Below are positions 34,432 to 42,534 of a stretch of 42,535 nucleotides of DNA, piece after piece. The notes beneath the pieces were generated by a model. That model was not told where the DNA came from and searched no databases. It saw only the letters and a list, made by a program, of their open reading frames with translations. Position 1 is the stretch's first letter. Each line of letters opens with the position of its first letter. Made by a program: the position numbers and the translations under genes. The stretch comes from an uncultured Ruminococcus sp. (GTDB taxonomy: Bacteria > Bacillota > Clostridia > RUG12999). The stretch spans positions 1 through 42,535 of the forward strand of contig CACZWD010000003.1 in assembly GCA_902784805.1 (NCBI GenBank). The letters run 5' to 3'.

Positions 34432-35364
34432 ATGCCACTTTTTAACAATTATAATAGAGAACCGAAGATAATTCTCACAGGAAACGAGCCGCCCAAAAAA
34501 GGCGCGGCGTTATATTTTGATTTATTTACGCGAAAATTCTGGAATTATATAAGGCTGAATTTTTTATATGTATTAACAAGTATAGTTACCTTCGCGTTTT
34601 ATTGGATGTTTATGGCTGTTTTTTTATTGCCCATGATTTTTAACCTGTTACCCGCTGATGCTTTTGAGGAAATCGCAAAGATGAACAACTCAAGCGTTAC
34701 AGAAATTCAGAGCAGCATTACGCTTTCGCTTGGCGCGATACTTTCGGTTCTGCTTATAGTTTTTTTTGGCGGGGGAATTTTTTCCGCGGGCTATAATTAT
34801 GTTCTCAGAAATTACGCAAGGCAGGAAAACGCCTTTCTTTTCAGTGATTATCTTGAACATACAAAGAAAAATTTCTGGCTTGCTTTTTTTGCGTCGCTGA
34901 TTGATAAAATAATAGTTTGTATAAGCCTGTTCGGAATAGTATTTTACTTTTCACTTTTAAAAACAAAAGGAGGAGCGTTATATATTGCAGCGCTTATTCT
35001 GATAACACTTGTTTTTGAAATATACGCTGTTATGCATGCCTATACATGGACGCAGATTGTAACATTCAAGCTGAATTTAAAGCAGATTTATAAAAATGCT
35101 TTTTTGCTTTCTTTTGCGGCCGGTTTCAGGTCAATAGCGTATATGGCTGCTATGTTCGGATATACGGTTCTGATGTTTTTTCTCTATATCAGGTTTATGC
35201 CGGTTGCGGTTATTGTCACAATTTTAATCGCAATATCCGCGTTTAACCTCGGAGGACATTTATACTCGTATCCTGTAATAAAAAAGTATATGCTTGACAA
35301 TAATAACAATGCATCCGATAACGAACAACAAGATAATATTACAGAAGAAGGAAATGAAGAATAA
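34432..35364 (+). CDS. Multi-pass membrane protein (YesL/DUF624-like, tentative)
   Basis: The 310-residue product has a hydrophilic start (about 1-35), then LYFDLFTRKFWNYIRLNFLY running into about six membrane helices (roughly 45-70, 100-125, 150-175, 180-205, 230-250, 255-275) and an Asn/Asp/Glu tail. The amphipathic entry helix and helix pattern recall the YesL/DUF624 family, which has no established function. I cannot confirm this without a profile search. The stop overlaps the next start (TAATG). Confidence 0.6.
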   Translation: MPLFNNYNREPKIILTGNEPPKKGAALYFDLFTRKFWNYIRLNFLYVLTSIVTFAFYWMFMAVFLLPMIFNLLPADAFEEIAKMNNSSVTEIQSSITLSLGAILSVLLIVFFGGGIFSAGYNYVLRNYARQENAFLFSDYLEHTKKNFWLAFFASLIDKIIVCISLFGIVFYFSLLKTKGGALYIAALILITLVFEIYAVMHAYTWTQIVTFKLNLKQIYKNAFLLSFAAGFRSIAYMAAMFGYTVLMFFLYIRFMPVAVIVTILIAISAFNLGGHLYSYPVIKKYMLDNNNNASDNEQQDNITEEGNEE

Positions 35365-36620
35365 TGGAAAAGGTCAAACTCAAAAACGGTGTTGATTTGT
35401 ATTATAATAAATCGGACAAGTTTAAAACGTGGTCCGCGGGAATATATATTTACAGACCTCTCTGCGATAAAGAAGCTTCAAACAATGCGCTTCTCGCGAA
35501 GGTTTTGCAGAGCGCCACGAAGGAATATCCTTCACGAAAAGAAATGGCAAGGAAGCTCGAAACGCTTTACGGTGCCTTCCTTATTGCGGGCGCAAGGAAA
35601 TATGCCGATACGCATATGCTTGTTATTAATATAAAAGCGGTTTCCGACAGGTTTTTACCAAAGGAAATTTCAGCAGATGTTCTTGGATTTGTTAAAAAAG
35701 TTTTGCTTTTGCCGTATGTAACAGACGGAGCGTTTGACGAAAAAACCGTGGAACTCGAAAAAGAAAATTTAAAAAAACAAATAGAGGCTTATATTAACGA
35801 TAAAACAAGTTATGCAGATAAACGCTGCACGGAAATAATGTGTGAAGGCGATAACTACGCTGCTGATGTAAACGGAAGCATTGAAGAAATCGAAAAAATT
35901 ACTCCGCAGTCGCTATACAGGCATTATGTTGATTTGCTTGAAAATTCTAAAATTGATATTTTTCTGAGCGGCGAAGCAAATTTTGAGCTTGCGAAAGAAA
36001 TGTTTTCTGACGTTAAATCAAAAGATGACGTTCCTGAGACGGAAGCGTTTAAGGGAAACGCGGACATAAAAGAGGTAATTGAAAAAATGGATGTAACACA
36101 GGGTAAACTCGTTATGGGCTTTACTCTGCCAAAATGTTCAAACGAAGACCGCTGCACCGCAATGGTATTTAACGCGGTGTTTGGCGGCAGCGCGGTTTCA
36201 AAGCTGTTTAATAACGTCCGTGAAAAGCTTTCGCTTGCATATTACGCAAATTCTGTGCTGTATTTTTCAAAAGGTATAATGACTGCAAGGAGCGGAATAG
36301 AGCCTGATAAATTTTCGCAGGTTAAAGAAGAAATTTTAAAGCAGCTTGATGATATTAAAAACAGTAATATTACTGATAATGAAATGGAAAACGCCATTTC
36401 TCATCTTGTAAACATATACAGCTCCTTGGAGGATTCACCTGAAACAACGGTCAGTTTGCTTTCTGGTTGGATTGTTGAGGGTGAAAAAAGAATGCCGGAA
36501 CAGATTGTTAAGGATATAAAAAAGGTTACAAAAGAACAGGTTGTTGATTTTGCAAAGGGCGTAAAGCTTGATACGGTTTACTTCCTTACCGCAAACGAAA
36601 AGGAGGAAGCCGCAGTATGA
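35364..36620 (+). CDS. M16-family peptidase-like subunit lacking the zinc motif (YmfF-like)
   Basis: The 418-residue product has the paired alpha/beta domains of M16 (insulinase/pitrilysin) proteins, for example TLYGAFLIAGARKYADTHML and FGGSAVSKLFNNVREKLSLAYY. It has no HxxEH zinc site, so it should be the non-catalytic partner of the enzyme encoded next. B. subtilis has the same pairing (ymfF-ymfH). It overlaps its partner gene by four bases (ATGA) and the previous gene by one, so the pair is translationally coupled. Confidence 0.87.
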   Translation: MEKVKLKNGVDLYYNKSDKFKTWSAGIYIYRPLCDKEASNNALLAKVLQSATKEYPSRKEMARKLETLYGAFLIAGARKYADTHMLVINIKAVSDRFLPKEISADVLGFVKKVLLLPYVTDGAFDEKTVELEKENLKKQIEAYINDKTSYADKRCTEIMCEGDNYAADVNGSIEEIEKITPQSLYRHYVDLLENSKIDIFLSGEANFELAKEMFSDVKSKDDVPETEAFKGNADIKEVIEKMDVTQGKLVMGFTLPKCSNEDRCTAMVFNAVFGGSAVSKLFNNVREKLSLAYYANSVLYFSKGIMTARSGIEPDKFSQVKEEILKQLDDIKNSNITDNEMENAISHLVNIYSSLEDSPETTVSLLSGWIVEGEKRMPEQIVKDIKKVTKEQVVDFAKGVKLDTVYFLTANEKEEAAV

Positions 36621-37882
36621 ACACGATAAAGTTTGATAAACTTGATGAAACGCTTTATTCATATGAACATCCTACCGGAGTAAAAGTGTATATGGTTTCA
36701 AAACCGGGTTTTGCGAAATTCAGCGCGTCATTTTCAACTCATTTCGGCTCAATTGACAACACTTTTGTGCCGATAGGCGAAAGTGAAATGATAACTGTGC
36801 CTGACGGTGTTGCGCATTTTCTTGAGCATAAGGTTTTTGAGCAAGAGGACGGGGGAAATGTTTTTGAAATGTTCGGTAGGCTCGGAGCAAGCGCTAACGC
36901 TTATACTTCGTTTAATATGACAAATTATTATTTTTGGGCAACCGATAATTATGAAGAAAATTTAAAAACTCTTATAAACTTTGTTCAGGCACCTTATTTT
37001 ACAAAGGAAAATGTCGCGAAGGAACAGGGGATTATCGGGCAGGAAATAGGTATGTATGATGATGACCCGAATTGGAGATGTTATTTTAATATGCTACAGG
37101 GGCTTTACTCGGAGCATCCTGTAAGGCTTGACATTGCGGGAACTGTGGATTCCATATCAAAAATAACAGATGAAACTCTTTATAAATGTTATAATACGTT
37201 TTATCATCCTTCAAATATGTATATATGTGTTGTGGGCGATTTTGAGCCGGAAAAGATTGCGGCTGTTATTGATAAAGCTTTAAAGCCGCTTGAAAAAGAA
37301 AAAGAAATTCCGAGAAGTTATCCGGAAGAGCCGCAGGGCGCGGTTACGCATAAGGTTTTACAAAAGCTTCCTGTTTCCATGCCGATTTTTTCTATCGGCT
37401 TTAAGGATAGTAAGCCCGCGGGAAAAAGCGCGCCGAGAAGGGCAGCGGTTAATGTTGCGCTTCAAATGCTTTTTGGCGCAAGCTCGCAGTGCGCGAATGA
37501 GCTTTATGACGAAAAAATCACAAACGGCTATATAGGCTGCGATTATACAGCGGAAGAACCGGAATATGCTTTTGTCGAAATTTCGGGAGAATCGGAAAAT
37601 CCCGAAGAAGCAGGAAAACGCATACTTGAAACAGCGAAAAAAGCCGAATTTACCGATGAAGAGCTTGAAGCCGCGAAGAACGCTTTATACGGCGCCTCAA
37701 TGCTTGTTTTTGAGGATTCGGAAAGGTATATGCAAAACCTTTCAAAAAGCGTAACATCGGGACAGGATATGTTTGCTATGTTTGACGCGTATATGAATGT
37801 TACAAGAGAAGATATAGAAAAAATTTGTAATGAAATTTTTTCTGATGAAAACTATTGTATTTCAATTGTAAAAAACAGTTAA
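36617..37882 (+). CDS. M16-family zinc peptidase (YmfH-like)
   Basis: The 421-residue catalytic M16 protein carries the inverted zinc motif HFLEH (about residues 68-72, in DGVAHFLEHKVFEQ), followed by GASANAYTSFNMTNYYFWA and a downstream glutamate helix (KEQGIIGQEIGMYDDDP) supplying the third ligand. It probably forms a heterodimer with the upstream inactive subunit and degrades peptides or matures a secreted or signalling peptide; the substrate is unknown. AAAAGGAGG lies within the preceding gene end. Confidence 0.9.
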   Translation: MNTIKFDKLDETLYSYEHPTGVKVYMVSKPGFAKFSASFSTHFGSIDNTFVPIGESEMITVPDGVAHFLEHKVFEQEDGGNVFEMFGRLGASANAYTSFNMTNYYFWATDNYEENLKTLINFVQAPYFTKENVAKEQGIIGQEIGMYDDDPNWRCYFNMLQGLYSEHPVRLDIAGTVDSISKITDETLYKCYNTFYHPSNMYICVVGDFEPEKIAAVIDKALKPLEKEKEIPRSYPEEPQGAVTHKVLQKLPVSMPIFSIGFKDSKPAGKSAPRRAAVNVALQMLFGASSQCANELYDEKITNGYIGCDYTAEEPEYAFVEISGESENPEEAGKRILETAKKAEFTDEELEAAKNALYGASMLVFEDSERYMQNLSKSVTSGQDMFAMFDAYMNVTREDIEKICNEIFSDENYCISIVKNS

Positions 37883-37942
37883 TTTTTTTGCCGCTTTGCG
37901 GCAGAATACATAAATCCGAAGCATAAAAAAGGAGCGAATAAA

Positions 37943-39154
37943 ATGGAAAACGTTTTTGACACACTGAAAGAAAGAGGGCTGATTGCTCAGACTACGCACG
38001 AGGAGGAAATACGTGAGCTTCTCGGAAAAGAGAAGGTTACTTTTTACATAGGCTTTGACCCGACGGCGGACAGCCTTCATGTAGGGCATTTTTTACAGAT
38101 GGTTGTAATGCGCCATATGCAGCTTGCGGGACACAGACCGATTGCCCTTGTCGGAGGCGGTACAGGTCATATAGGCGACCCGAGCGGCAGAACGGATATG
38201 AGGCAGATGATGACGCTTGAAACAATACGTCATAACTGTGAATGTTTTAAAAAACAGCTTTCAAAAATAGTTGATTTTTCTGATGATAAAGCAATAATGG
38301 TTAATAATGAGGATTGGCTTTTAAATCTTAATTATATTGAATTTTTAAGAGATATAGGCGCTCATTTTTCCGTTAATAAAATGCTTGCCGCCGAATGTTT
38401 CAAGCAAAGGCTCGAAAAAGGGCTTTCCTTTCTTGAATTTAACTATATGCTTATGCAAAGCTACGATTTTTTGATGCTCAGCCGTAAATATGACTGCAAA
38501 ATGGAGCTTGGCGGAGACGACCAGTGGAGTAATATTCTGGGTGGCATCAACCTTTGCCGAAAGAAAGACGGAAAACAGGTTTACGGTATGACATTTACCC
38601 TGCTTACAAACAGTGGGGGTAAAAAAATGGGCAAAACCGCAAGCGGAGCGGTATGGCTTGACCCGAACAAAACTTCACCTTACGATTTTTATCAGTATTG
38701 GGTAAATGTCGGTGACGATGATGTTATAAAGTGCTTAAAGCTTTTAACGTTTATTCCTATGAATGAAATCAGAGAAATGGAAAAATGGGAAGGCGCAGAC
38801 CTCAACAAAGCTAAAAGAATTCTTGCCTATGAGGTTACAAAGCTTGTTCACGGCAAAGTGGAGGCGGATAAAGTAAAAGAAGCAGCGGAGGCTGTATTCG
38901 GCGGCAGCGGCAGCAGTGAGAATATGCCCTCAACCGTTATTGAGCCGGGAACAGGTGTACTTGATATGCTTGTAGAAACAAAGCTCGCGTCGTCAAAGGC
39001 AGAGGCGAGAAGGCTTATCGCGGGCGGAGGACTTTCGCTTGACGGCGAAAAAGTTTCCGAGCCGACAGCGGTTATTACGGAAAGTATGTTTAATGGTGGG
39101 GAAATTATAGTTAAAAAAGGTAAAAAGACTTATCACAAGCTTATAAAAAAATAA
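37943..39154 (+). CDS. tyrS: Tyrosyl-tRNA synthetase
   Basis: The 403-residue class I synthetase charges tRNA-Tyr. The HIGH-type motif is HVGH (about 46-49, in DSLHVGHF). The KMSKS-type motif is KMGKT (about 227-231). The C-terminal S4 RNA-binding domain spans about 335-400 ([18 protein letters not shown]). GGAGCG precedes ATG 37943. Only 60 bases separate it from the upstream gene, so there is no room for the T-box leader often seen before tyrS. A small hairpin (TGCCGC/GCGGCA, 37889-37903) lies in that gap without a T-run behind it. A terminator follows the gene. Confidence 0.96.
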   Translation: MENVFDTLKERGLIAQTTHEEEIRELLGKEKVTFYIGFDPTADSLHVGHFLQMVVMRHMQLAGHRPIALVGGGTGHIGDPSGRTDMRQMMTLETIRHNCECFKKQLSKIVDFSDDKAIMVNNEDWLLNLNYIEFLRDIGAHFSVNKMLAAECFKQRLEKGLSFLEFNYMLMQSYDFLMLSRKYDCKMELGGDDQWSNILGGINLCRKKDGKQVYGMTFTLLTNSGGKKMGKTASGAVWLDPNKTSPYDFYQYWVNVGDDDVIKCLKLLTFIPMNEIREMEKWEGADLNKAKRILAYEVTKLVHGKVEADKVKEAAEAVFGGSGSSENMPSTVIEPGTGVLDMLVETKLASSKAEARRLIAGGGLSLDGEKVSEPTAVITESMFNGGEIIVKKGKKTYHKLIKK

Positions 39155-39168
39155 TATAACAAAATATC

Positions 39169-39201
39169 AGCCGCGGCAATAAAGCCGCGGCTTACATTTT
39201 T
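39169..39201 (+). terminator. Terminator after tyrS (probably bidirectional with rpsT)
   Basis: The GC-rich stem AGCCGCGGC / GCCGCGGCT (39169-39177 with 39184-39192) is followed by TACATTTTT. It lies between convergent tyrS and rpsT and can stop both transcripts. Confidence 0.88.
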
Positions 39202-39255
39202 AAAAAAATTCAAAATTAACAAACACCTACACGGCGGCATTTATCAAAAAAACGC

Positions 39256-39519
39256 TTACTTCATTGCGTTAAGCTTAAGCGCCATCTGTGATTTTTTCCT
39301 TGCGGCAGCATTAACGTGCAATATGTTCTTTGAAGCAGCCTGGTCAATTCTTTTAACCGCATATTTAAAAGCAGCTTCGGCAGCGGCTTTATCCGCACTT
39401 TCGACAGCCTTTTCAAAATTCTTTATGCAGGTTTTAAGACCGGATTTAAGAGCTTTGTTTTGAAGAGTTTTTGTAGCAATAACTTTTACTCTCTTTTTTG
39501 CCGATTTAATATTAGGCAT
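39256..39519 (-). CDS. rpsT: 30S ribosomal protein S20
   Basis: ATG 39519 (MPNIKSAKKRVKV) is chosen, with AGGTG seven bases upstream; an upstream GTG at 39528 is part of that site. The 87-residue product is very basic and helical, with the S20 core NKALKSGLKTCIKNF, AFKYAVKRIDQAASKNILHVNAAARKKS. It binds the 5' domain of 16S rRNA early in assembly. It is a single gene with its own promoter and a leader of about 100 bases containing an inverted repeat. Confidence 0.96.
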   Translation of the reverse strand: MPNIKSAKKRVKVIATKTLQNKALKSGLKTCIKNFEKAVESADKAAAEAAFKYAVKRIDQAASKNILHVNAAARKKSQMALKLNAMK

Positions 39520-39594
39520 TTGTTTCACCTCACATTCAGTATTAAAGCATCGGCAAGGCGGGAATAACCTTTACCGAAAAATGCAAAATTGTCT

Positions 39595-39616
39595 GATTTT
39601 ACCAGCCGTTAAAATC
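39595..39616 (-). promoter_or_regulatory. Inverted repeat in the rpsT leader
   Basis: GATTTTA / TAAAATC (39595-39601 with 39610-39616) forms a 7-bp stem with an 8-base loop just downstream of the predicted rpsT transcription start. It could stabilise the message or take part in S20 autoregulation; there is no T-run, so it is not a terminator. Confidence 0.4.
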
Positions 39617-39627
39617 ATACATCATAT

Positions 39628-39656
39628 ATTCTACCACAAAAAAACAAATTTTTCAA
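39628..39656 (-). promoter_or_regulatory. Promoter of rpsT
   Basis: On the minus strand TTGAAA (39656-39651) and TAGAAT (39633-39628) have a 17-base spacer, about 110 bases upstream of ATG 39519. The boxes lie between rpsT and the end of the small orphan gene. Confidence 0.75.
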
Positions 39657-39690
39657 GGGGTTTAAGGAAATTTTTTAAAACTTTTTCGAA

Positions 39691-39930
39691 TTACCCAAAA
39701 TCATGGCATCCGCGAGTATCAATGCCGTATTTTGTAAAAATATCAACAATCTCATCAACAATATCAAAATCACTTAATCTGTCGTGTTTAAAAATAACCG
39801 CCTTGATTTCCTCCAATGCTTTAAGCGCGGTATCGCTTGCAATTGAATTTATGTCATAATCGGGAATACGAATATTTGCGGCTATGCATTCCGCAACCTG
39901 TTTTCTTACAAGTTCTTCTTTAATTGTCAT
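39691..39930 (-). CDS. Small hypothetical protein (79 aa)
   Basis: ATG 39930 follows GGGAGG with an eight-base spacer, so the longer frame back to 40026 is not used. The 79-residue product is acidic and probably helical (MTIKEELVRKQVAECIAA, ALKALEEIKAVIF, DFDIVDEIVDIFTKYG), with two Cys and no membrane segment. I recognise no family. It lies between rpsT and the structured RNA gene, whose terminator (40004-40025) ends about 70 bases before its start codon. It could be read by read-through of that terminator or from its own weak promoter. Confidence 0.65.
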   Translation of the reverse strand: MTIKEELVRKQVAECIAANIRIPDYDINSIASDTALKALEEIKAVIFKHDRLSDFDIVDEIVDIFTKYGIDTRGCHDFG

Positions 39931-39997
39931 TTTGTTTTCCTCCCAAAAAATCAATAAAAGCCTCTTAACGAAGCTCCGCCTGCGGCGTGGATATAAT

Positions 39998-40025
39998 AAA
40001 AAATGCGCCAGCCGAAGCCGACGCA
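39998..40025 (-). terminator. Terminator of the structured RNA gene
   Basis: On the minus strand TGCGTCGGC / GGCTGGCGCA (40025-40004) pairs as a 9-10 bp stem with G-U pairs and a short TTC-type loop, followed by TTTTTT (40003-39998). Confidence 0.8.
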
Positions 40026-40185
40026 CAAAAAACGCAAACTCCGGTTGTCGCTAAACTAACCAAACATAGATGATACATAACACTACTCTTGGGTGGAATT
40101 TGCATTTTTTAACAATTCCTAGAGTAGCTTATGTATTAAAGGGAAAAAATATCCCCATAATATTTATTAAGTTGGTTAGTTTAGC
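39998..40185 (-). ncRNA. ssrS: Structured small RNA, probable 6S RNA
   Basis: A transcript of about 188 bases is framed by a consensus promoter and an intrinsic terminator, with no ORF. The predicted start (40185) coincides with the first base of a perfect 14-bp closing stem (40172-40185 with 40050-40063, GCTAAACTAACCAA). Next comes a large internal bubble with a small GGG/CCC hairpin on its 5' side. A long upper stem follows (40129-40136 with 40073-40080, 40121-40127 with 40083-40089, 40114-40119 with 40095-40100) and an A/T-rich apical loop. A rod with a central bubble is the 6S RNA plan, in which the RNA mimics an open promoter and sequesters the housekeeping RNA polymerase. The 6S identity is inferred from architecture and size. 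Confidence 0.65.
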
Positions 40186-40191
40186 AATAGT

Positions 40192-40220
40192 ATTATAACA
40201 TAAATCTGAAAAAAATGCAA
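40192..40220 (-). promoter_or_regulatory. Promoter of the structured RNA gene
   Basis: On the minus strand TTGCAT (40220-40215) and TATAAT (40197-40192) with a 17-base spacer. The expected start, seven bases downstream, is the G at 40185 that opens the closing stem. Confidence 0.82.
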
Positions 40221-40298
40221 GCCCTTTTATTTAAAAATAATCTAATCATAATACGTCATCCGTTTGAATAAAAATATACAGGAAGGAGATGTCGTTTT

Positions 40299-41582
40299 AT
40301 GATTGTTCATATTGTAAAACCAAACGAAACGGTCGGGAGTATAGCGAGGCTTTACGGCGTATCGCCACAGAGAGTGATTACCGATAACGGTCTTAACAAT
40401 CAGCCGTATCTTGTCGTGGGGCAGGCGCTGATAATTCTTATACCCGATACGCTGCATACCGTAAGGCAAGGTGAAACGCCGTCCTCAATTGCGGCGCTTT
40501 ACGGAATTACCGAAATGCAGCTTATGCAGAGAAACCCGTCTATGATTTTAAACGGTATAATTTATACGGGTGAACAGCTTGTTATAAGCTACCGTGACCA
40601 GGGGACGGCTCCGACAAATGTTTACGGGTTTACCTATACCGATACAACAGACAGCGTGCTGAAAAAAGCGCTTCCGTATATATCCTCGTGCGCCGTTTTC
40701 GGGTACGGATTTACTGCGGAGGGTGAGCTTATTGAGGTAACGGACAGGAGACTTGTTGACCTTATATATTCAAACAAAGCCGCGCCGATAATGCTCATAA
40801 CTTCGCTTACTGAAAGCGGTAATTTTGATAATACTGCGTCGAGCCTGATATTTAACAACCGTTCTCTGCAGGATAAAGTTATAAACAATATTCTTGAAAA
40901 TATGCGTGAAAAAGGGTATCTCGGTCTTGATATAGATTTTGAATACATAAACGCCGAGGACAGGGACGCTTTTTCGGGATTTGTCAGAAATGTAACGGAG
41001 CAGCTTAATGCCGAAGGCTTTACGGTAAATGTTGACCTTGCGCCCAAGGTGTCGAGAGAACAAAGCGGCTCACTTTATGAGGGACATGACTATGCCGCTC
41101 TCGGAGCCGCCGCAAATACTGTGCTTATTATGACCTACGAATGGGGTTATACCTACGGACCTCCAATGGCGGTTGCTCCGATTAACGAGGTAAGACGTGT
41201 TGTTCAGTATGCGGTAAGTGAAATTGAAAGCAGCAAGATATATATGGGCGTGCCGAATTACGGTTATGACTGGAGATTGCCGTATCAAAGAGGGGTAACG
41301 AGAGCAGTCGGAATAGGAAACGAAACCGCTGTCAGAATTGCGGCGGAAAACGGCGCAGAAATTAAATTTGATGAGCGCACAAAAACGCCTTATTTTGAAT
41401 ATGACGCGCGTGACGGAAGCGAGCATGTTGTTTGGTTTGAAGATGTCAGGAGCATATCCGCAAAGCTGGAGCTTGTCGATGAATATAATCTTCGCGGTCC
41501 GGGGTATTGGAATCTTATTAATCCGTTTTCCCAAAACTGGGCTTATCTCGGAAACAAATATGATATCGCAAAACTTGAATAA
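40299..41582 (+). CDS. LysM-GH18 glycoside hydrolase, spore cortex-lytic type (SleL/YaaH-like)
   Basis: The 427-residue product has two N-terminal LysM peptidoglycan-binding repeats (about 2-47 and 51-97; HIVKPNETVGSIARLYGVS and HTVRQGETPSSIAALYGIT). A GH18 barrel (about 108-425) has the catalytic LGLDIDFEYI, with the proton-donor Glu near 214, and MTYEWGYTYGPPMAVAP. There is no signal peptide, as in SleL/YaaH enzymes that are made in the mother cell and placed on the spore coat, where they cleave cortex muramic-delta-lactam glycan. A very strong AAGGAGATG site precedes ATG 40299. GTCATCCG (40255) and TATACA (40275) upstream faintly recall a sporulation sigma-E promoter, but the spacing is short. 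Confidence 0.9.
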   Translation: MIVHIVKPNETVGSIARLYGVSPQRVITDNGLNNQPYLVVGQALIILIPDTLHTVRQGETPSSIAALYGITEMQLMQRNPSMILNGIIYTGEQLVISYRDQGTAPTNVYGFTYTDTTDSVLKKALPYISSCAVFGYGFTAEGELIEVTDRRLVDLIYSNKAAPIMLITSLTESGNFDNTASSLIFNNRSLQDKVINNILENMREKGYLGLDIDFEYINAEDRDAFSGFVRNVTEQLNAEGFTVNVDLAPKVSREQSGSLYEGHDYAALGAAANTVLIMTYEWGYTYGPPMAVAPINEVRRVVQYAVSEIESSKIYMGVPNYGYDWRLPYQRGVTRAVGIGNETAVRIAAENGAEIKFDERTKTPYFEYDARDGSEHVVWFEDVRSISAKLELVDEYNLRGPGYWNLINPFSQNWAYLGNKYDIAKLE

Positions 41583-41617
41583 ATAAAGGCTTTTGTTGTT
41601 TTTAAAATAATTTTTTA

Positions 41618-41646
41618 TTGCAATTTGTGTAAAAATGTGTTAAAAT
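41618..41646 (+). promoter_or_regulatory. Promoter of the rRNA methyltransferase gene
   Basis: TTGCAA (41618-41623) and TAAAAT (41641-41646) with a 17-base spacer, 31 bases before the start codon at 41678. Confidence 0.75.
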
Positions 41647-41677
41647 ATATGCAAAAGCAAAAAAAGGATCTGAAAAA

Positions 41678-42406
41678 ATGGAGGATAATATAGTTTTCGG
41701 AAGAAACGCGGTAAAGGAGCTTTTGGCAGGCGACCGGGAAATTGACCGACTTATTGCCGTTAAGGGTTCGGGACGTAACGCCGACCTTATTGCCGAAGCA
41801 AAGAAAAAGCATATTCCTGTAATATCGGCTGAAAAGCAAAAACTTGATAAAATGACGGATAAAGCAAATCATCAGGGGATAGCGGCAGTTATTTCCGAGG
41901 TACGATACGCGGATATCGGTGATATTTTTACGCTTGCGAAAAGCAGGGGAGAAGCGCCGTTTGTTATAATTCTTGACGGAATAACCGACCCTCATAATCT
42001 TGGCGCGATAATGCGTACCGCTTGCAGTGCGGGCTGTCACGGGATAATTATGTCAAAACGCCGCTGCTGTCCCATAAACGGCACTGCAGCAAAGGTTGCG
42101 AGCGGAGCAGCGGAACATCTTTTGATTTCAAGAGTATCTAATCTTGCTGCCGCAATTGACGATTTGAAAAAAGAAGGTCTTTGGATAACAGGCGGCGATA
42201 TGTATGGCGAAAAAAGTGTATTTGAAGCAGATTTCTCCGGACCGTTAGGTATTGTTGTCGGTAATGAGGGAGAGGGTATATCGAGGCTGATAAAAGAAAA
42301 ATGTGATTTTCTTGTTAATATTCCTATGCAGGGACCGACAGAATCGCTTAATGTTTCGGTTGCATGCGGAATACTTATTTACGAAGCCCTGCGATGCAGA
42401 TTATGA
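41678..42406 (+). CDS. rlmB: 23S rRNA 2'-O-ribose methyltransferase, TrmH/RlmB (SpoU) family
   Basis: The 242-residue product has the short N-terminal substrate-binding domain (about 1-80; FGRNAVKELLAG) and the SPOUT knot domain with the three SpoU motifs: LDGITDPHNLGAIMRTACSAG, GIVVGNEGEGIS and IPMQGPTESLNVSVACGILIYE. Such enzymes methylate a ribose 2'-hydroxyl. Similarity to RlmB (23S G2251) is strong, but the related TrmH-type YacO of Firmicutes has the same layout, so the exact position is not certain. It has its own promoter, and AAAAAGGAT precedes the start. Confidence 0.9.
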   Translation: MEDNIVFGRNAVKELLAGDREIDRLIAVKGSGRNADLIAEAKKKHIPVISAEKQKLDKMTDKANHQGIAAVISEVRYADIGDIFTLAKSRGEAPFVIILDGITDPHNLGAIMRTACSAGCHGIIMSKRRCCPINGTAAKVASGAAEHLLISRVSNLAAAIDDLKKEGLWITGGDMYGEKSVFEADFSGPLGIVVGNEGEGISRLIKEKCDFLVNIPMQGPTESLNVSVACGILIYEALRCRL

Positions 42407-42416
42407 TATATAAAAA

Positions 42417-42439
42417 GAGGCGAAATTAACTTTCGCCTC
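42417..42439 (-). terminator. Terminator of a minus-strand gene entering from the right
   Basis: The perfect 9-bp stem GAGGCGAAA / TTTCGCCTC (42417-42425 with 42431-42439) is followed on the minus strand by TTTTTATATA. It lies only 11 bases after the plus-strand methyltransferase stop and may serve both directions. Confidence 0.75.
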
Positions 42440-42477
42440 AGAGCGCTGACAAACTCGGTCTAACGCAAGCAACTTTA

Positions 42478-42534
42478 TTATTTTAAAACCCGTAACATTT
42501 TTTTAATTTTTTTTCTTTGTTTTATGTGAGCGGC
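42478..42534 (-). CDS. C-terminal end of an unidentified minus-strand gene (partial)
   Basis: The minus frame entering at 42534 reads AAHIKQRKKIKKMLRVLK and stops with TAA at 42480-42478, about 38 bases before a minus-strand terminator. Position and spacing suggest a real gene end. Eighteen basic residues are too few to name it, and another frame also reaches a stop nearby. Confidence 0.35.
   Translation of the reverse strand, partial: AAHIKQRKKIKKMLRVLK

Noticed and set aside
37883-37942. T-box leader or terminator before tyrS
   Set aside because: The gap is 60 bases, too short for a T-box. The TGCCGC/GCGGCA hairpin has T residues before, not after, the stem on the plus strand, and no U-run on the minus strand.
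39931-40026. N-terminal extension of the 79-residue ORF to 111 residues
   Set aside because: The extension reads through the RNA gene terminator stem and is arginine-rich nonsense. A good ribosome-binding site stands before ATG 39930.
40050-40185. Terminal inverted repeats of 14 bp suggesting a MITE
   Set aside because: A consensus promoter starts exactly at one repeat end and a terminator follows the other. There is no target-site duplication and no second copy in the window. A structured RNA gene explains all of it better.
981-41534. Many long antisense ORFs over the catabolic and housekeeping genes
   Set aside because: They lie opposite clearly identified genes, lack ribosome-binding sites and family motifs, and reflect codon bias of the real strand.
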